A stretch of 64,000 nt of DNA from Gammaproteobacteria bacterium (ex Lamellibrachia satsuma) (GCA_019623805.1 CP053680.1:2086001-2150000), one strand, 5' to 3'; shown: positions 26,753-36,065, counted from the first letter of the stretch. Notes: a model not told the origin generated them from the letters alone. Program-made: numbers and translations.

Positions 26753-26817
26753 CTGTCACCTGTCACCTGTCACCTGTCACCTGTCACCTGTCACCTGTCA
26801 CCTGTCACCTGTCACCT
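26753..26817. repeat. Perfect (CTGTCAC)n tandem repeat
   Basis: About 9.3 perfect copies of the 7-base unit CTGTCAC ending one base into the stop codon region of the 823-residue gene. Perfect short tandem repeats of this length can change copy number by slippage. Confidence 0.95.
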
Positions 26818-29287
26818 AGTTATACTGCGCCGCCCTTTCAATCAACTCATCCAACCCCGCTTCGGAGTCGTTGATGGGTTTCCCCGGATGAATGCAGTTG
26901 GAGGGGCAGATCTCAGCCGCTTCCACCATCTGGGCATAGGTCCCGGCGCTGGCGTCAGCGATGTAGGCCTGGTTCTCGTCGTTGTAGACAAATACCTGGG
27001 GATTGATCGCCAGACAGTCGTTGCAGGTGGTGCAGAGGACACTGTCGATCCAGGGCTCTTCGCTGCCGAGGTCTTCGTCCTCTTCGGCAGGCGCCGCAGG
27101 TGCTTCCGCTGATGGTTCTGCAGTAGTTTCCGCAGGCGTTGAGGTTGCGTCAGCCGTTGGTGCGGCTGGCATCCGAGGTGCGCCACTGGTGAAGTCCATG
27201 CCCAACAGTACTTCGGTGAGGCGGGACATGACCTCACCGGCGGCTTCGCTGCGTGCCTCGACCAGCTTCTGCTCCTGTTCAACGGTTAGGGTCTCAATAC
27301 GCGCCTCGGCAGCGCCGTTGATCTCTTCGCGGGCCTCGGCAATGCCTATTTCAAGGTAACGGCTGCGGACGCCTGCCATCTCCTGCAGAGCGTGCCAGAA
27401 ATTGAGACGGTCACGGCAGGCCTGGATTAGGGTGCGGCTTACTGCCAATTGGCGCAGCTCTCCCTTGCTGTTGAGGGCCAGGATGTAGGGAATGTGCTGG
27501 GCCGACTCCTCTTCAGGCATGGCCAGATAGTCGGCGACGGGCAGCAGAGAGTCGGTCTCGCAGATCAGAGGTACTGGGGTGAAGTGCCCGTGCAGACGGG
27601 GAATCAGCAGTGCGTAGTCGGCAAAGGTGAAGGCCTGTTCGATGGTCACGGCCTCGCCGTTTTCATCCCGGTAGCAGAATTCGTGAACCGCCCAATCCAT
27701 CTCCGGTTGCGGGTTGCCGCTGAAGTCGACCCGGTCCGCAAAACTGCCACCGGCTGAGGGATTGATCTGAAAGAAAGGATGGACCCGCCCTTCGAGCGCG
27801 GCGCCGGCCACCAGCCAGCCATTGAGTCCTGCATCCTGTCCGGTGGGGCGAAGGCCGACGTTGATTAAATGCAGTCCGGTGCGGGTTGCGTCGAGTGCGG
27901 TGGAGAACTGATCCAGGAGGTGCTCGTGCCTTGCTGCCGAAGTCTGGGAGACGAAAGCCTGGCGATGACTGATGCCGAGGTAACCCAGTTCGGTACGGAA
28001 GTGGGCGAAAGGGTCTTTGTCGGAGTCGCGGCCGGGATTGGCGTGTCCCAGAACCCGTACCAGGATCTGCACGGGACGACCGGAATTGAGCAGGCGGGAG
28101 AAGTCGGGCATCGCTTCGCCGGCTACGCGCAGGGCGGTCTCCAGGGCAATGACCGCTGGTACCAACAGCAGTTCATCATGGGAGAAGGCTTCCCAGTTGA
28201 AGGTCTCAAACCAGGGGTCATGGATCGATTCGTCATAGAGATCGTCGATCTCCAGTTTGGCAATACGCGCTGCGGCAAAGACTTTGGCAAGACGCGCCGC
28301 CTGTTCGTCGAAGATCTCCTTGGCGCGAATAGAGGGGTTGTCGGAGACGACACTCTCGAAGCCGGGGATATCACCCAGCAGTGTCTCGTCCAGGTCGTCG
28401 GTATGGACAAACCGTACCAGAATAGACTCCCGATGATGAGACTCCAGCGTCTTCAGTGCCTCTTCCACCCGCTCACGGCGAACCGTCGTCATGCCGATGG
28501 AGCCGTGGGAGTGATCCATCACATCTGCAAGAGCGTTGGCGTCGAACATGTGAGAGGAGTGGCCCACAGCATCTTCCAGTGCGGACGGTGCCTTGGCTTC
28601 CTCTGATTTTCCCTTTTCAACCGCCAGCAACAGCTTGAGCCCGCGGATATACTTCTCGATCTCCCGCTGGAAATGTGCGTGACGGGGGATCACCTGGCTG
28701 CGGATGACGTGGATCATCAGGTGCAGCGCCGGGTGTTGTCCGTAGGCCAGAAACTGACCACCATCAGGGATCGATTCCAGCAGGCCGTGCAGATCACGCT
28801 GCAGTTTTTCTGTGCTGTCACTGTCGAGTCCCAGCTGTTCCACCATCCCGGTGGAGAGTTCGCTGAGCAGGGACTTGGCGGGCACGGGGGTCTGGCTTTC
28901 CTGCAGAGCAAGGCGCAGAGCCTGCTCAAGACGCGGCAGGTTGTCCTTCAGGATGCGGGCGCTACCCTCCCCCGGTGCGACAGCTTCGGTGGCTTCAGCC
29001 AGAAAGGCTCCCAGAGGTTTTGCCAGTTCGGCGCCCCGGCGCTCTTCGTCGCCGCCCTCGGCGGGATAGAGAAACAGCGGGTAGTCATAGCGCAGCCGGG
29101 AAGCGTCCCGATAGGGGGCCATCAGTGCGGGCAGAAAGTCGTCACCAAGCGGCTCCAGTTGACCCCTGACGCTGGGATTTCCAAGGTGGAAATGGCGCAG
29201 GGTGTGCAAAATCGTCTTGGTGGCCTCCGCATCCTTGATGGCGGAGGGCATGGCCGGCGTGGCTTCGCCTGTCTGTACTGCTGTCAT
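26816..29287 (-). CDS. PFOR-like protein with C-terminal ferredoxin, 823 residues, TPP motif absent
   Basis: Not assignable to a named enzyme. Residues about 100-300 are helical and unrecognised. Residues about 370-690 match the C-terminal domain of the 1505-residue protein (AFVSQTS against AFVAQTS; FFQINPSAGGSFADRVDFSG against LFQYDPLGEGVFGSRLNLAG) and through it PFOR domain VI, but no GDG TPP motif remains. An Ala/Pro/Glu linker (about 700-740) leads to a ferredoxin with CTTCNDC (about 751) and a final CP (about 794). It starts 27 bases after korB, so it probably serves as an electron-transfer or scaffold partner of KorAB. Confidence 0.75.
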   Translation of the reverse strand: MTAVQTGEATPAMPSAIKDAEATKTILHTLRHFHLGNPSVRGQLEPLGDDFLPALMAPYRDASRLRYDYPLFLYPAEGGDEERRGAELAKPLGAFLAEATEAVAPGEGSARILKDNLPRLEQALRLALQESQTPVPAKSLLSELSTGMVEQLGLDSDSTEKLQRDLHGLLESIPDGGQFLAYGQHPALHLMIHVIRSQVIPRHAHFQREIEKYIRGLKLLLAVEKGKSEEAKAPSALEDAVGHSSHMFDANALADVMDHSHGSIGMTTVRRERVEEALKTLESHHRESILVRFVHTDDLDETLLGDIPGFESVVSDNPSIRAKEIFDEQAARLAKVFAAARIAKLEIDDLYDESIHDPWFETFNWEAFSHDELLLVPAVIALETALRVAGEAMPDFSRLLNSGRPVQILVRVLGHANPGRDSDKDPFAHFRTELGYLGISHRQAFVSQTSAARHEHLLDQFSTALDATRTGLHLINVGLRPTGQDAGLNGWLVAGAALEGRVHPFFQINPSAGGSFADRVDFSGNPQPEMDWAVHEFCYRDENGEAVTIEQAFTFADYALLIPRLHGHFTPVPLICETDSLLPVADYLAMPEEESAQHIPYILALNSKGELRQLAVSRTLIQACRDRLNFWHALQEMAGVRSRYLEIGIAEAREEINGAAEARIETLTVEQEQKLVEARSEAAGEVMSRLTEVLLGMDFTSGAPRMPAAPTADATSTPAETTAEPSAEAPAAPAEEDEDLGSEEPWIDSVLCTTCNDCLAINPQVFVYNDENQAYIADASAGTYAQMVEAAEICPSNCIHPGKPINDSEAGLDELIERAAQYN

Positions 29288-29314
29288 CGTAGGATTTTCC
29301 CGGCGTTGTCTGAC

Positions 29315-30268
29315 TTAGATCGCGAAGGCGTCGAGAGCGGTGTTGATTGCAGCCAGCTTCTCTTCGTTGGTTTTGTTGAGGCCTTTCGCGGAGAAATCCT
29401 CATACACTACGGCATCTGGATCCTGAAAGAGCAGTCCCACCGGCAGTTTCGACTCGTCACGGGCGATCTTCATCGCCTCCACCCAGTCTGAAGGATCATG
29501 TTCAATCTGCTCCTTGAACAGCTTCTTCACGTTGTCGGCAGCCGGGATGCCGTTTTCGTGGGTCAGCAGCAGCATGTTCTCAGGGTGGTCCTGATAAGGC
29601 TTGCAGAAGCTGTCCGAGAAGACGGGGCAGCGCTGTATGATGCGCACGAAGCTGGTGCCCCTGTGTTTATGGGCGGCCTTGATCGTTTCGTAGAGCAGCG
29701 GAGGATTCCAATCCGGCACCTGTGCCACGAAGGAGACGTTGGTGATGCCCAGAGTTACCGTGAGCGGGTTCATTGCAGGCAGCAGCGAACCTTCCGGGTG
29801 GGTATTGGTGCGTTCGCCGGTGGGGGTGGTGGGCGAGGTCTGCTTTTTGGTTAGGCCGTAGATGCCGTTATCGAAGATCAATATGACCATATCCATGTTG
29901 TAACGCATGGCATGGAGCCAGTGACCCCCGCCGATGGAGAAGCAATCGCCGTCGCCGGTGCCGACCCAGACGTCCAGGTCGGGACGGCGCGCCTTGACGC
30001 CGTTGGCAAGTGGCAGGGCGCGTCCGTGCAGACCGTGCAGGCCGTAGGTGCCAACATAGTGGGGCAGGCGGCTGGAACAGCCTATACCAGAGACCACGAC
30101 ACTCTTCTCCGGTGGCATCTGGGCATCGCGGAGCACGCGGTGAACGGTGTTGAGTACGGCAAAGTCGCCGCAACCGGGGCACCAGCGGGCTTCACCGCCG
30201 GCGTAGTTACCGAGGGTGAAGTAGCGTTCAAAAACGTCGACGGACCAGTCAGCTTTCAATCCAAACAT
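29315..30268 (-). CDS. korB: 2-oxoglutarate:ferredoxin oxidoreductase beta subunit KorB
   Basis: 317 residues. ARWCPGCGDFAVL and GIGCSSRLPHYVGTYG provide cluster cysteines; VGTGDGDCFSIGGGH (about residue 100) and DNGIYGLTKKQTSPT form an intact Mg-TPP site. With KorA it interconverts 2-oxoglutarate and succinyl-CoA plus CO2 using ferredoxin; the reverse direction fixes CO2. The RCPVFSD region near residue 210 carries a further Cys. Gap to korA is 13 bases. A close 2-oxoacid other than 2-oxoglutarate cannot be excluded. Confidence 0.9.
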   Translation of the reverse strand: MFGLKADWSVDVFERYFTLGNYAGGEARWCPGCGDFAVLNTVHRVLRDAQMPPEKSVVVSGIGCSSRLPHYVGTYGLHGLHGRALPLANGVKARRPDLDVWVGTGDGDCFSIGGGHWLHAMRYNMDMVILIFDNGIYGLTKKQTSPTTPTGERTNTHPEGSLLPAMNPLTVTLGITNVSFVAQVPDWNPPLLYETIKAAHKHRGTSFVRIIQRCPVFSDSFCKPYQDHPENMLLLTHENGIPAADNVKKLFKEQIEHDPSDWVEAMKIARDESKLPVGLLFQDPDAVVYEDFSAKGLNKTNEEKLAAINTALDAFAI

Positions 30269-30281
30269 TTGGCTAATCTCC

Positions 30282-32192
30282 TCAGTTGTTCAGGGCATCG
30301 AGCCGCTGGTTGAATTCTGCCTGCAGCATACCGGGTTGCAGCGGATGGCCGTAGACCACAGACCAGCAGTCAATGTCGATCAGGGTCTGCGCACGCAACA
30401 TCATGGCGAGTTGCGCATAGCGGCGGTTCTCTTCGGTGATCTGCGGGCCGTTTGGATCATCGCTGTAGTTGATCTCCACTGTCATGACCTTCTTGAATTT
30501 GCTGAAGATCTCTTTCAGTCCCGGCTCCAGCGGCGACAGGAATCGCAGGTGGAGGGCGGAGATGCTCTTGCCCTGCCCGCGCAGGATGTCGACCGACTCT
30601 TCGATGGCGCCCATGGTTGAACCCCAGCCGACGATGAGCAGATCGCCGCCCGCTTCATCGCCAAGAACCTTCGGTGGCTTGAGGGTCTTCTGCAGGGCCG
30701 CGAGTTTGCGGCTGCGGTGGGCCATGCTAGTCTGGTTGGTGTCGGAGTCGTAGGCCACCTTGCTGCGATCGGTGTGGGAGAGACCGGTCAATACATATTC
30801 GCCATTGCGCTGTCCAGGGATCGGACGCTGGGAGAGACCAGTGCCTTCGTCCCAGTCGAAGGCCGGTACGGAGTCATCCCAAGGGGACTGATCGATCGGC
30901 GCGGAGAGCCACTCCTCCTGGAGTTCAGGACGGGTGAAGGGCTGTACGCCGGTAGCCAGATTGGCATCGGTGAGCAGAATGACAGGAATACGAAAGGCCT
31001 CCGCCAGTTTGCGCGCCAAGATCACGAAGTGGAAACACTCCTCGATGGTGGCGGCGGCGATGACCACCTTCGGGGCATCCCCCGGCTCGCCGTATATGGA
31101 GGAGAGCAAGTCAGCCTGCTCCACCTTGGTAGGCAGGCCGGTGGAGGGGCCGCCACGCTGTACATCGACGATGACCATGGGTACTTCAGCCATAACGGCG
31201 AGACCGATCAGTTCGGTCTTCAGCGCCATGCCGGGACCCGAAGTGATGGTGCAGGCGGTCTTGCCGGCGAAGGAGGCACCGAGGGCAAAGCCCATCGCGG
31301 CGATCTCATCCTCCGCCTGATGGACGAAACCGCCAACATTGTCGAAAACATCCGCAACATAGTGAGTGGCGGAGGTGGCCGGCGTAATCGGGTACATGGA
31401 GATCAGCTCCATGCCCGCAGCCATGACCCCCAGGCCAACCGCCTGGTTGCCATTGGTGATGATGGTCGGTTTGGTTGTGTCAGTGGTGTAGGGTGGGATT
31501 TCCCACAGATAGTCGAGACGTTCAGCAGCGAAGGCGTAGCCGGAGTCAAACAGATCGATGTTGGGCTGGATTACCTTGTCACCTTTATGAGCGAAAGTGT
31601 TGGCAATCTCTTTACGCCCCAGATCAGGTTCGCGGCTGAAGATATAACTGATCATGCCGAGTACGAACATGTTCTTGCCCTTGCGGGCATTGGAGACGAT
31701 CTTCAGGCACGCCTCTTCTATCGGCAGTTCGTGCACGATCAGTCCGTGCTCGGCAAACTCCTTTACCGCAGCGGTGTATTGATTGCGGATCTTCTCGTCG
31801 GGATCGGACTCCCACTTGTTTTCCAGCAGAACGATGGTGCCTTCTTTATAGGCGCCGTTGGCGATGCGGGAGAAGAGTACCTGCTCATTGAAGGCGACAA
31901 CAAGTTCGGCCTCGTTGCCCATATTCGTAATGTACTTTGAGCCGACGCGAATACGGATGCCGGATGCGCCTGCGGGCGAGCGGGCCGGGGGTTGGATCTC
32001 CGCGGGGATGATCTCAACGGTCCAGACGCCGTTGCCCATCTTGCCGCTGATATTGCCGAAGGTCTGGCCGCACTTCTGCGCGCCTTCACCTGAGTCGGAG
32101 ACGATCTCGACAATATATTCGTCTACCTTGGTGGCGGTTTTTGTCCCGCCAATCTGCACGGCACTCTCGCCGCTGTCAGCCTGTTGCGTCAT
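30282..32192 (-). CDS. korA: 2-oxoglutarate:ferredoxin oxidoreductase gamma-alpha fusion KorA
   Basis: 636 residues: gamma domain (about 25-200, EIVSDSGEGAQKCGQTFGNI) fused to alpha (from about 245). YPITPATSATH (about 265-275) and SGPGMALKTELIGLAVMAEV are typical, and QRGGPSTGLPTKVEQADL (about 346) is the signature of the 2-oxoglutarate-type alpha chain. The N-terminal 20 residues are a polar leader. First gene of the leftward block korA-korB-823-(4HB)-rnfB-1505-sucC-sucD. A hairpin lies about 95 bases upstream at 32286-32315. Confidence 0.92.
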   Translation of the reverse strand: MTQQADSGESAVQIGGTKTATKVDEYIVEIVSDSGEGAQKCGQTFGNISGKMGNGVWTVEIIPAEIQPPARSPAGASGIRIRVGSKYITNMGNEAELVVAFNEQVLFSRIANGAYKEGTIVLLENKWESDPDEKIRNQYTAAVKEFAEHGLIVHELPIEEACLKIVSNARKGKNMFVLGMISYIFSREPDLGRKEIANTFAHKGDKVIQPNIDLFDSGYAFAAERLDYLWEIPPYTTDTTKPTIITNGNQAVGLGVMAAGMELISMYPITPATSATHYVADVFDNVGGFVHQAEDEIAAMGFALGASFAGKTACTITSGPGMALKTELIGLAVMAEVPMVIVDVQRGGPSTGLPTKVEQADLLSSIYGEPGDAPKVVIAAATIEECFHFVILARKLAEAFRIPVILLTDANLATGVQPFTRPELQEEWLSAPIDQSPWDDSVPAFDWDEGTGLSQRPIPGQRNGEYVLTGLSHTDRSKVAYDSDTNQTSMAHRSRKLAALQKTLKPPKVLGDEAGGDLLIVGWGSTMGAIEESVDILRGQGKSISALHLRFLSPLEPGLKEIFSKFKKVMTVEINYSDDPNGPQITEENRRYAQLAMMLRAQTLIDIDCWSVVYGHPLQPGMLQAEFNQRLDALNN

Positions 32193-32285
32193 ATACCACC
32201 TGTTTTGTGCTGCGTGTTGCCGCGGGCCGGAGGCCCTGCTGAAAGGCGCGAGCGGTTCAAGTCAGTCAGCTTTCCTGGGGGTTGT

Positions 32286-32315
32286 GTCCCGGCAGATCGA
32301 GGATCTGCTTGGGAC
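32286..32315. promoter_or_regulatory. Leader hairpin upstream of korA
   Basis: GTCCC-GG-CAGATC-GAG-GATCTG-CTT-GGGAC forms a stem with one symmetric internal loop. The rest of the 482-base spacer 32193-32674 becomes AT-rich toward 32500 and shows no other gene or clear motif. Role unknown. Confidence 0.5.
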
Positions 32316-32674
32316 GGGCGTACCACGGCGTTTCTATCGTCTGCCCGGTATGGAAGGCGAACCAGCGCCTGGAAACATGTGATGCCCCAAGTCCAGCGGA
32401 CAGGAACGCGCAATTTCAAAAGGGGAAAATATCTCAAAACCAACGGTTTGGGTCAATGTTTTTGTCCTGTTGAAACATGGGTTTTATTAATAATATTTTA
32501 ATATTCAAATAGTTATGCTGTATGCGCTGCCCCTGTCAAAAGATGGGCATATGGTGATATTCAAATGATTGGGCGCAGGAATCAATTGTCCTTGAGTCCG
32601 TTATTTTTATCTGCAGCAGCTTATCTGTTAGGCTTGGCGTGACATCAATAATTTTAATGAAGGTTTGAGTTGGC

Positions 32675-33028
32675 ATGCCAAAGGATATTTTTAGAAATTT
32701 TGCCTTGGGATTGGCGATTATCATGCTGGGCGTCTGGGGTGTGATCCTGATCATCGCGCCGGGAGAGATCACCCACATGTTCAGCAATGAACCGGTGAAT
32801 CATGCATTCGCCGGTATGATGGGTGGGGCTTTGCTCGGTCTGGCGTTGATCTCTCTGGCAAGTATCACCCAGTGGATGAGTGCATCCAGGGGACTGGGGC
32901 TGGCGATGATGATTCTGGTGGTCGAGACCGCCTACCTCATGCTCGTTACCGGGGTGATGCTGGTGACGCCGCTGACCACCGTGAGCCTGGTAACGGCAGC
33001 GGCTGTAGCCTTTTTCCTCTTGATCTGA
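32675..33028 (+). CDS. Small four-helix membrane protein, unknown
   Basis: 117 residues with four predicted membrane helices (ALGLAIIMLGVWGVILIIAP, then GMMGGALLGLALISLAS, LGLAMMILVVETAYLML and TVSLVTAAAVAFFLLI) and almost no soluble part. Not recognised. It is divergent from korA and convergent with the NuoF-like gene, with palindrome family B after it. The start at 32675 has a weak AAGG upstream. Confidence 0.65.
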   Translation: MPKDIFRNFALGLAIIMLGVWGVILIIAPGEITHMFSNEPVNHAFAGMMGGALLGLALISLASITQWMSASRGLGLAMMILVVETAYLMLVTGVMLVTPLTTVSLVTAAAVAFFLLI

Positions 33029-33037
33029 CTGTTATGA

Positions 33038-33120
33038 GTAGGCCGGTTCAAGCACCGCGGAACCTGCAATCCATGTGTCCCGGTAATTCGAAAATACCCG
33101 ATCCGCTGTGCTTGATCAGT
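33038..33120. repeat. Degraded palindrome family B, copy 4
   Basis: Starts GTAGGCCGGTTCAAGC and ends CCGCTGTGCTTGATCAG, with substitutions compared with copies 1-3. Its right end overlaps the last codons of the NuoF-like gene. Confidence 0.65.
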
Positions 33121-34405
33121 CGGTGCCGCCAAAATTCTCCATACCGAAGCGGGTGGCAGGCATGATCGCCTCCTCATACTCCTCCTTGAAATGGTAGAGA
33201 GAGCTCTCCACCACCTTGACCGCGCCGTCCAGCAGATGGCAGCGTCCGGTGCCCGGCAACATTTCGCACAGACTGTAGAGTGAATCCAGATCGGCCTGAC
33301 TGCCCTGCCCCGTGTCTATTTTGCTCAACAGACGGGAGATGTAGTAGGTGCCGGTCTTGCATGGCGGGCATTGACCGCAGGAGGCGCCGGCAAAGAAGTT
33401 GACGTACTCGGTGACCCGCTTGACGATACCGGTGCCCTCCGAGACGACGATCATGGCGCCGGTGCCAAGCGCCGAGCGGCGTGCCGCCACTGAATCGAAG
33501 TCGAGAGGTACGTCCAGGTCCATCGGGGTCAGGATGGTGTTCGAAGGGCCGCCGGTAAACACTGCCTTCAACAGTTTTCCCACCAGCATGCCGCCGCCGT
33601 AATCGAAGATCAGATCCGCAAGTGGTGTGCCCATCGGCAGTTCGTAGGCACCAGGTTTGAGGACATCGCCACTGAGGCAGTAGATCTTGGTGCCGCTGGC
33701 TTCACCGAGTCCCTGCTCCTGGTACCAGGCCGCGCCATGTTTGATGATGTGGCCCACATTGGCGATGGTCTCGGTGTTGTTGATGAGTGTGGGGTGGCCG
33801 TGTACGCCCGATTCCGCGGGAAACGGCGGTTTGCCCCGGGGAAAGGGGAAGTTGCCCTCCACCGATTCGATGGCGGCGGTCTCTTCGCCGCCGATGTAGT
33901 GTCCCGAGGTGGCCATTACCTCGAACTCTACGGGCTCCCCGGTCTTCTTCGAGAGGGAGAAGTAGAGTTCCGACTGCTCCCACTGGGCAACCGCGTTGCG
34001 CATGTTCTCCAGCGACGCCTTCTGTTCCGGGTTGATGTAGAAGATGATGCGGTTGATGCCGCAGGCCAGGGCGCAGATGCAGGCCCCTTCGATCACCTGA
34101 TGCGGTGTCTCCTCCAGCAGGATGCGATCCTTGAAGGTGCCGGGTTCATCCTCGTTGCCGTTGACGATCAGATATTTTTCGGTGGCGTCCTTTTGGGCGG
34201 CCATGTACTGCCATTTCTTATAGGTTGGGAAGCCGCTGCCCCCCAGCCCACGCAGACCCGCTTCCCGGATTATTTCTATGAGGTTTTCCGGCTCTTCGAG
34301 CAGGGCTAACTGCAATCCTTCACTGTCGGCAACGGCTTTCCATGCCTTAAAATCGGCGCCGACCCGTTGGCTCTCGTTGAGCAGTACTTGATTGAGATTA
34401 TCCAT
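33116..34405 (-). CDS. NuoF-like NADH-binding flavoprotein
   Basis: 429 residues, similar to the 51-kDa subunit of complex I and to HoxF/FdhB relatives. FMN site RGLGGSGFPTYKKW (about residue 52), NADH site NGNEDEPGTFKDR, and a [4Fe-4S] site SCGQCPPCKTG with a fourth Cys at GTGRCHLL. No NuoE, NuoG or hydrogenase neighbours exist; instead it follows a fumarate-reductase-like flavoprotein by 6 bases. The simplest reading is that it feeds NADH electrons to that pair. It may overlap a repeat at its stop. Confidence 0.87.
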   Translation of the reverse strand: MDNLNQVLLNESQRVGADFKAWKAVADSEGLQLALLEEPENLIEIIREAGLRGLGGSGFPTYKKWQYMAAQKDATEKYLIVNGNEDEPGTFKDRILLEETPHQVIEGACICALACGINRIIFYINPEQKASLENMRNAVAQWEQSELYFSLSKKTGEPVEFEVMATSGHYIGGEETAAIESVEGNFPFPRGKPPFPAESGVHGHPTLINNTETIANVGHIIKHGAAWYQEQGLGEASGTKIYCLSGDVLKPGAYELPMGTPLADLIFDYGGGMLVGKLLKAVFTGGPSNTILTPMDLDVPLDFDSVAARRSALGTGAMIVVSEGTGIVKRVTEYVNFFAGASCGQCPPCKTGTYYISRLLSKIDTGQGSQADLDSLYSLCEMLPGTGRCHLLDGAVKVVESSLYHFKEEYEEAIMPATRFGMENFGGTD

Positions 34406-34411
34406 GAGATC

Positions 34412-36025
34412 CTATTTGGCTTTGTGCAGGCCGTCGTAGTCCGAGTCGGTCTCGAACTTGGCATAGTCGGGGAACAGTATCGGCCCCTGATTCTCCATCG
34501 GCATATCGGCCAGGGTCAGCTGGCGGCGCAGTTCGCTCAGATGCTCCGTGGAGACGTTGCTATGTGGGCGGCCGTGAACCTCTGTGGCCGCATGCTCCCC
34601 GGCCCTGCGGCCGAAGCTGATGATGTCGAGCAGGGAGTTGCCCATCAGCCGGTTTTTGCCATGGATACCGCCACAGACTTCGCCGATGCAGTAGAGCCCG
34701 CGCACGGTGGAGCAGCCGTTGTTGTCAATCACAACGCCTCCGTTCTGATAGTGCAGCGTCGGATAGATCAACAGTGGCTTCTGGGCCGGATCGGTGCCGC
34801 ATTTGCGGCCGAGATGCAGCAGTTTGGGGAAGCGGCTCTTCAGGATGCCGGGATTGCGCAGCTCAACGCCAGGGGTGTCGAGCCAGATACCGCGGGTCGT
34901 TTCATTGACCTGGACGCCTCTGCCCTCTTCGCACTCCCGCAGGATTGCGGCGGCGACGTGGTCCCGCGGCCCGAGTTCGTCGACGAAACGGTCGCCGTGA
35001 CCATTCAGCAGGTAGGCCCCGGCAGAGCGTACCCCTTCGGTGATCAGGGTTCCGGCAAGGTGTTGCGGATAGGCCAGACCAGAGGGGTGATACTGGAAGG
35101 AGTCGAGATCACGGAGTTTTGCCCCCATCCGATAGGCCATTACCAAGCCGTCGCCTGTGGCGCCGAAGTGGTTCGATGTGGGAAAGCCATTAAGGTGCAT
35201 GCGGCCGATGCCGCCGGTGGCGAGTATCACTGCCTTCGCTTTTACCAGGGTGTAAGAGCAGTTTTTCAGTGAAGAGACAACGGCGCCTGCGCAGTGGCCC
35301 TGGTCGTTGGAGAGCAGTTCAACGGTCGGATTGTAGTCCCAGACTTCGATGCCGGCGTTGGTCAGCGCCTCACGCAGTACACGCATCATCTCCAGGCCTG
35401 TGTAGTCCCGGTAGTAGACGACGCGGGGGGCGGAGGTGCCGCCTGCACGGCGTGTCAGCAGATCGCCGTACTTGTCCACGTCGAACTGCATGCCTTGTTG
35501 GATCAGCCAGCGGATGACATCCGGGCCGTCCATCACCATCTGCGCCGCCAGTGGTTTGTCCACGTAGTGATGGCCGCCCTTGACGGTGTCGTCATAGTGC
35601 ATCTGGGGGGTGTCCCCCTTTTCCACTGAGGTCTGGATGCCTCCTTCGGCCATCACGGTATTGCTGTCACCCAGCCGCAGCTTGGTAGCCAGGATCACCT
35701 TTGCGCCCTTGCGGGCGGCAGTCAGCGCAGCGGTGCATCCAGCCCCGCCGCCGCCCACCACCAGAATGTCGGTCTCCACGGTGTTGGCGCCGGCCAGATC
35801 GGCCTCTTCAATACGGGCATCCGATTGAAGGGCGTCGGCCAGTTGTTTATGACAGTCATCCCCCAGATTGGGGCCGACTTTGAGGGTGGCCATGGAGTCC
35901 GGCATATAATCGGGGTGGAACTGCTCAAGCAGATCCCGGGTTTTCGTTTTGTCGTCGCTGGGCTCGCGAAAGCGCTCTGGCGTGTAATTGCTGAGTGCTT
36001 CGCTGTAAGGGATTCCGTTGGTCAT
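34412..36025 (-). CDS. Fumarate reductase/succinate dehydrogenase-type flavoprotein
   Basis: 537 residues. An extra N-terminal segment of about 85 residues precedes the FAD site VETDILVVGGGGAGCTAALT. SNTVMAEGGIQTS, the SFQYHPSGLA substrate loop, TEGVRSAG, RDHVAAAI and HYQNGGVVID correspond to the SdhA/FrdA active-site elements, though FAD-linked His cannot be judged. It belongs to the family that interconverts fumarate and succinate, and could also be a related aspartate oxidase; the adjacent Fe-S and NuoF-like genes favour fumarate reductase. It lies 40 bases after the FrdB-like gene. Confidence 0.78.
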   Translation of the reverse strand: MTNGIPYSEALSNYTPERFREPSDDKTKTRDLLEQFHPDYMPDSMATLKVGPNLGDDCHKQLADALQSDARIEEADLAGANTVETDILVVGGGGAGCTAALTAARKGAKVILATKLRLGDSNTVMAEGGIQTSVEKGDTPQMHYDDTVKGGHHYVDKPLAAQMVMDGPDVIRWLIQQGMQFDVDKYGDLLTRRAGGTSAPRVVYYRDYTGLEMMRVLREALTNAGIEVWDYNPTVELLSNDQGHCAGAVVSSLKNCSYTLVKAKAVILATGGIGRMHLNGFPTSNHFGATGDGLVMAYRMGAKLRDLDSFQYHPSGLAYPQHLAGTLITEGVRSAGAYLLNGHGDRFVDELGPRDHVAAAILRECEEGRGVQVNETTRGIWLDTPGVELRNPGILKSRFPKLLHLGRKCGTDPAQKPLLIYPTLHYQNGGVVIDNNGCSTVRGLYCIGEVCGGIHGKNRLMGNSLLDIISFGRRAGEHAATEVHGRPHSNVSTEHLSELRRQLTLADMPMENQGPILFPDYAKFETDSDYDGLHKAK

Positions 36026-36065
36026 GGGTACCAGTCTATATTTGAGATTGCCGGGCAGTCGGGGG

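Noticed and set aside
26753..26817. CRISPR-like array
   Set aside because: The 7-base unit repeats without spacers, so it is a simple tandem repeat.
30717..31940. 407-codon plus-strand frame opposite korA
   Set aside because: korA has complete family motifs; the antisense frame shows none.
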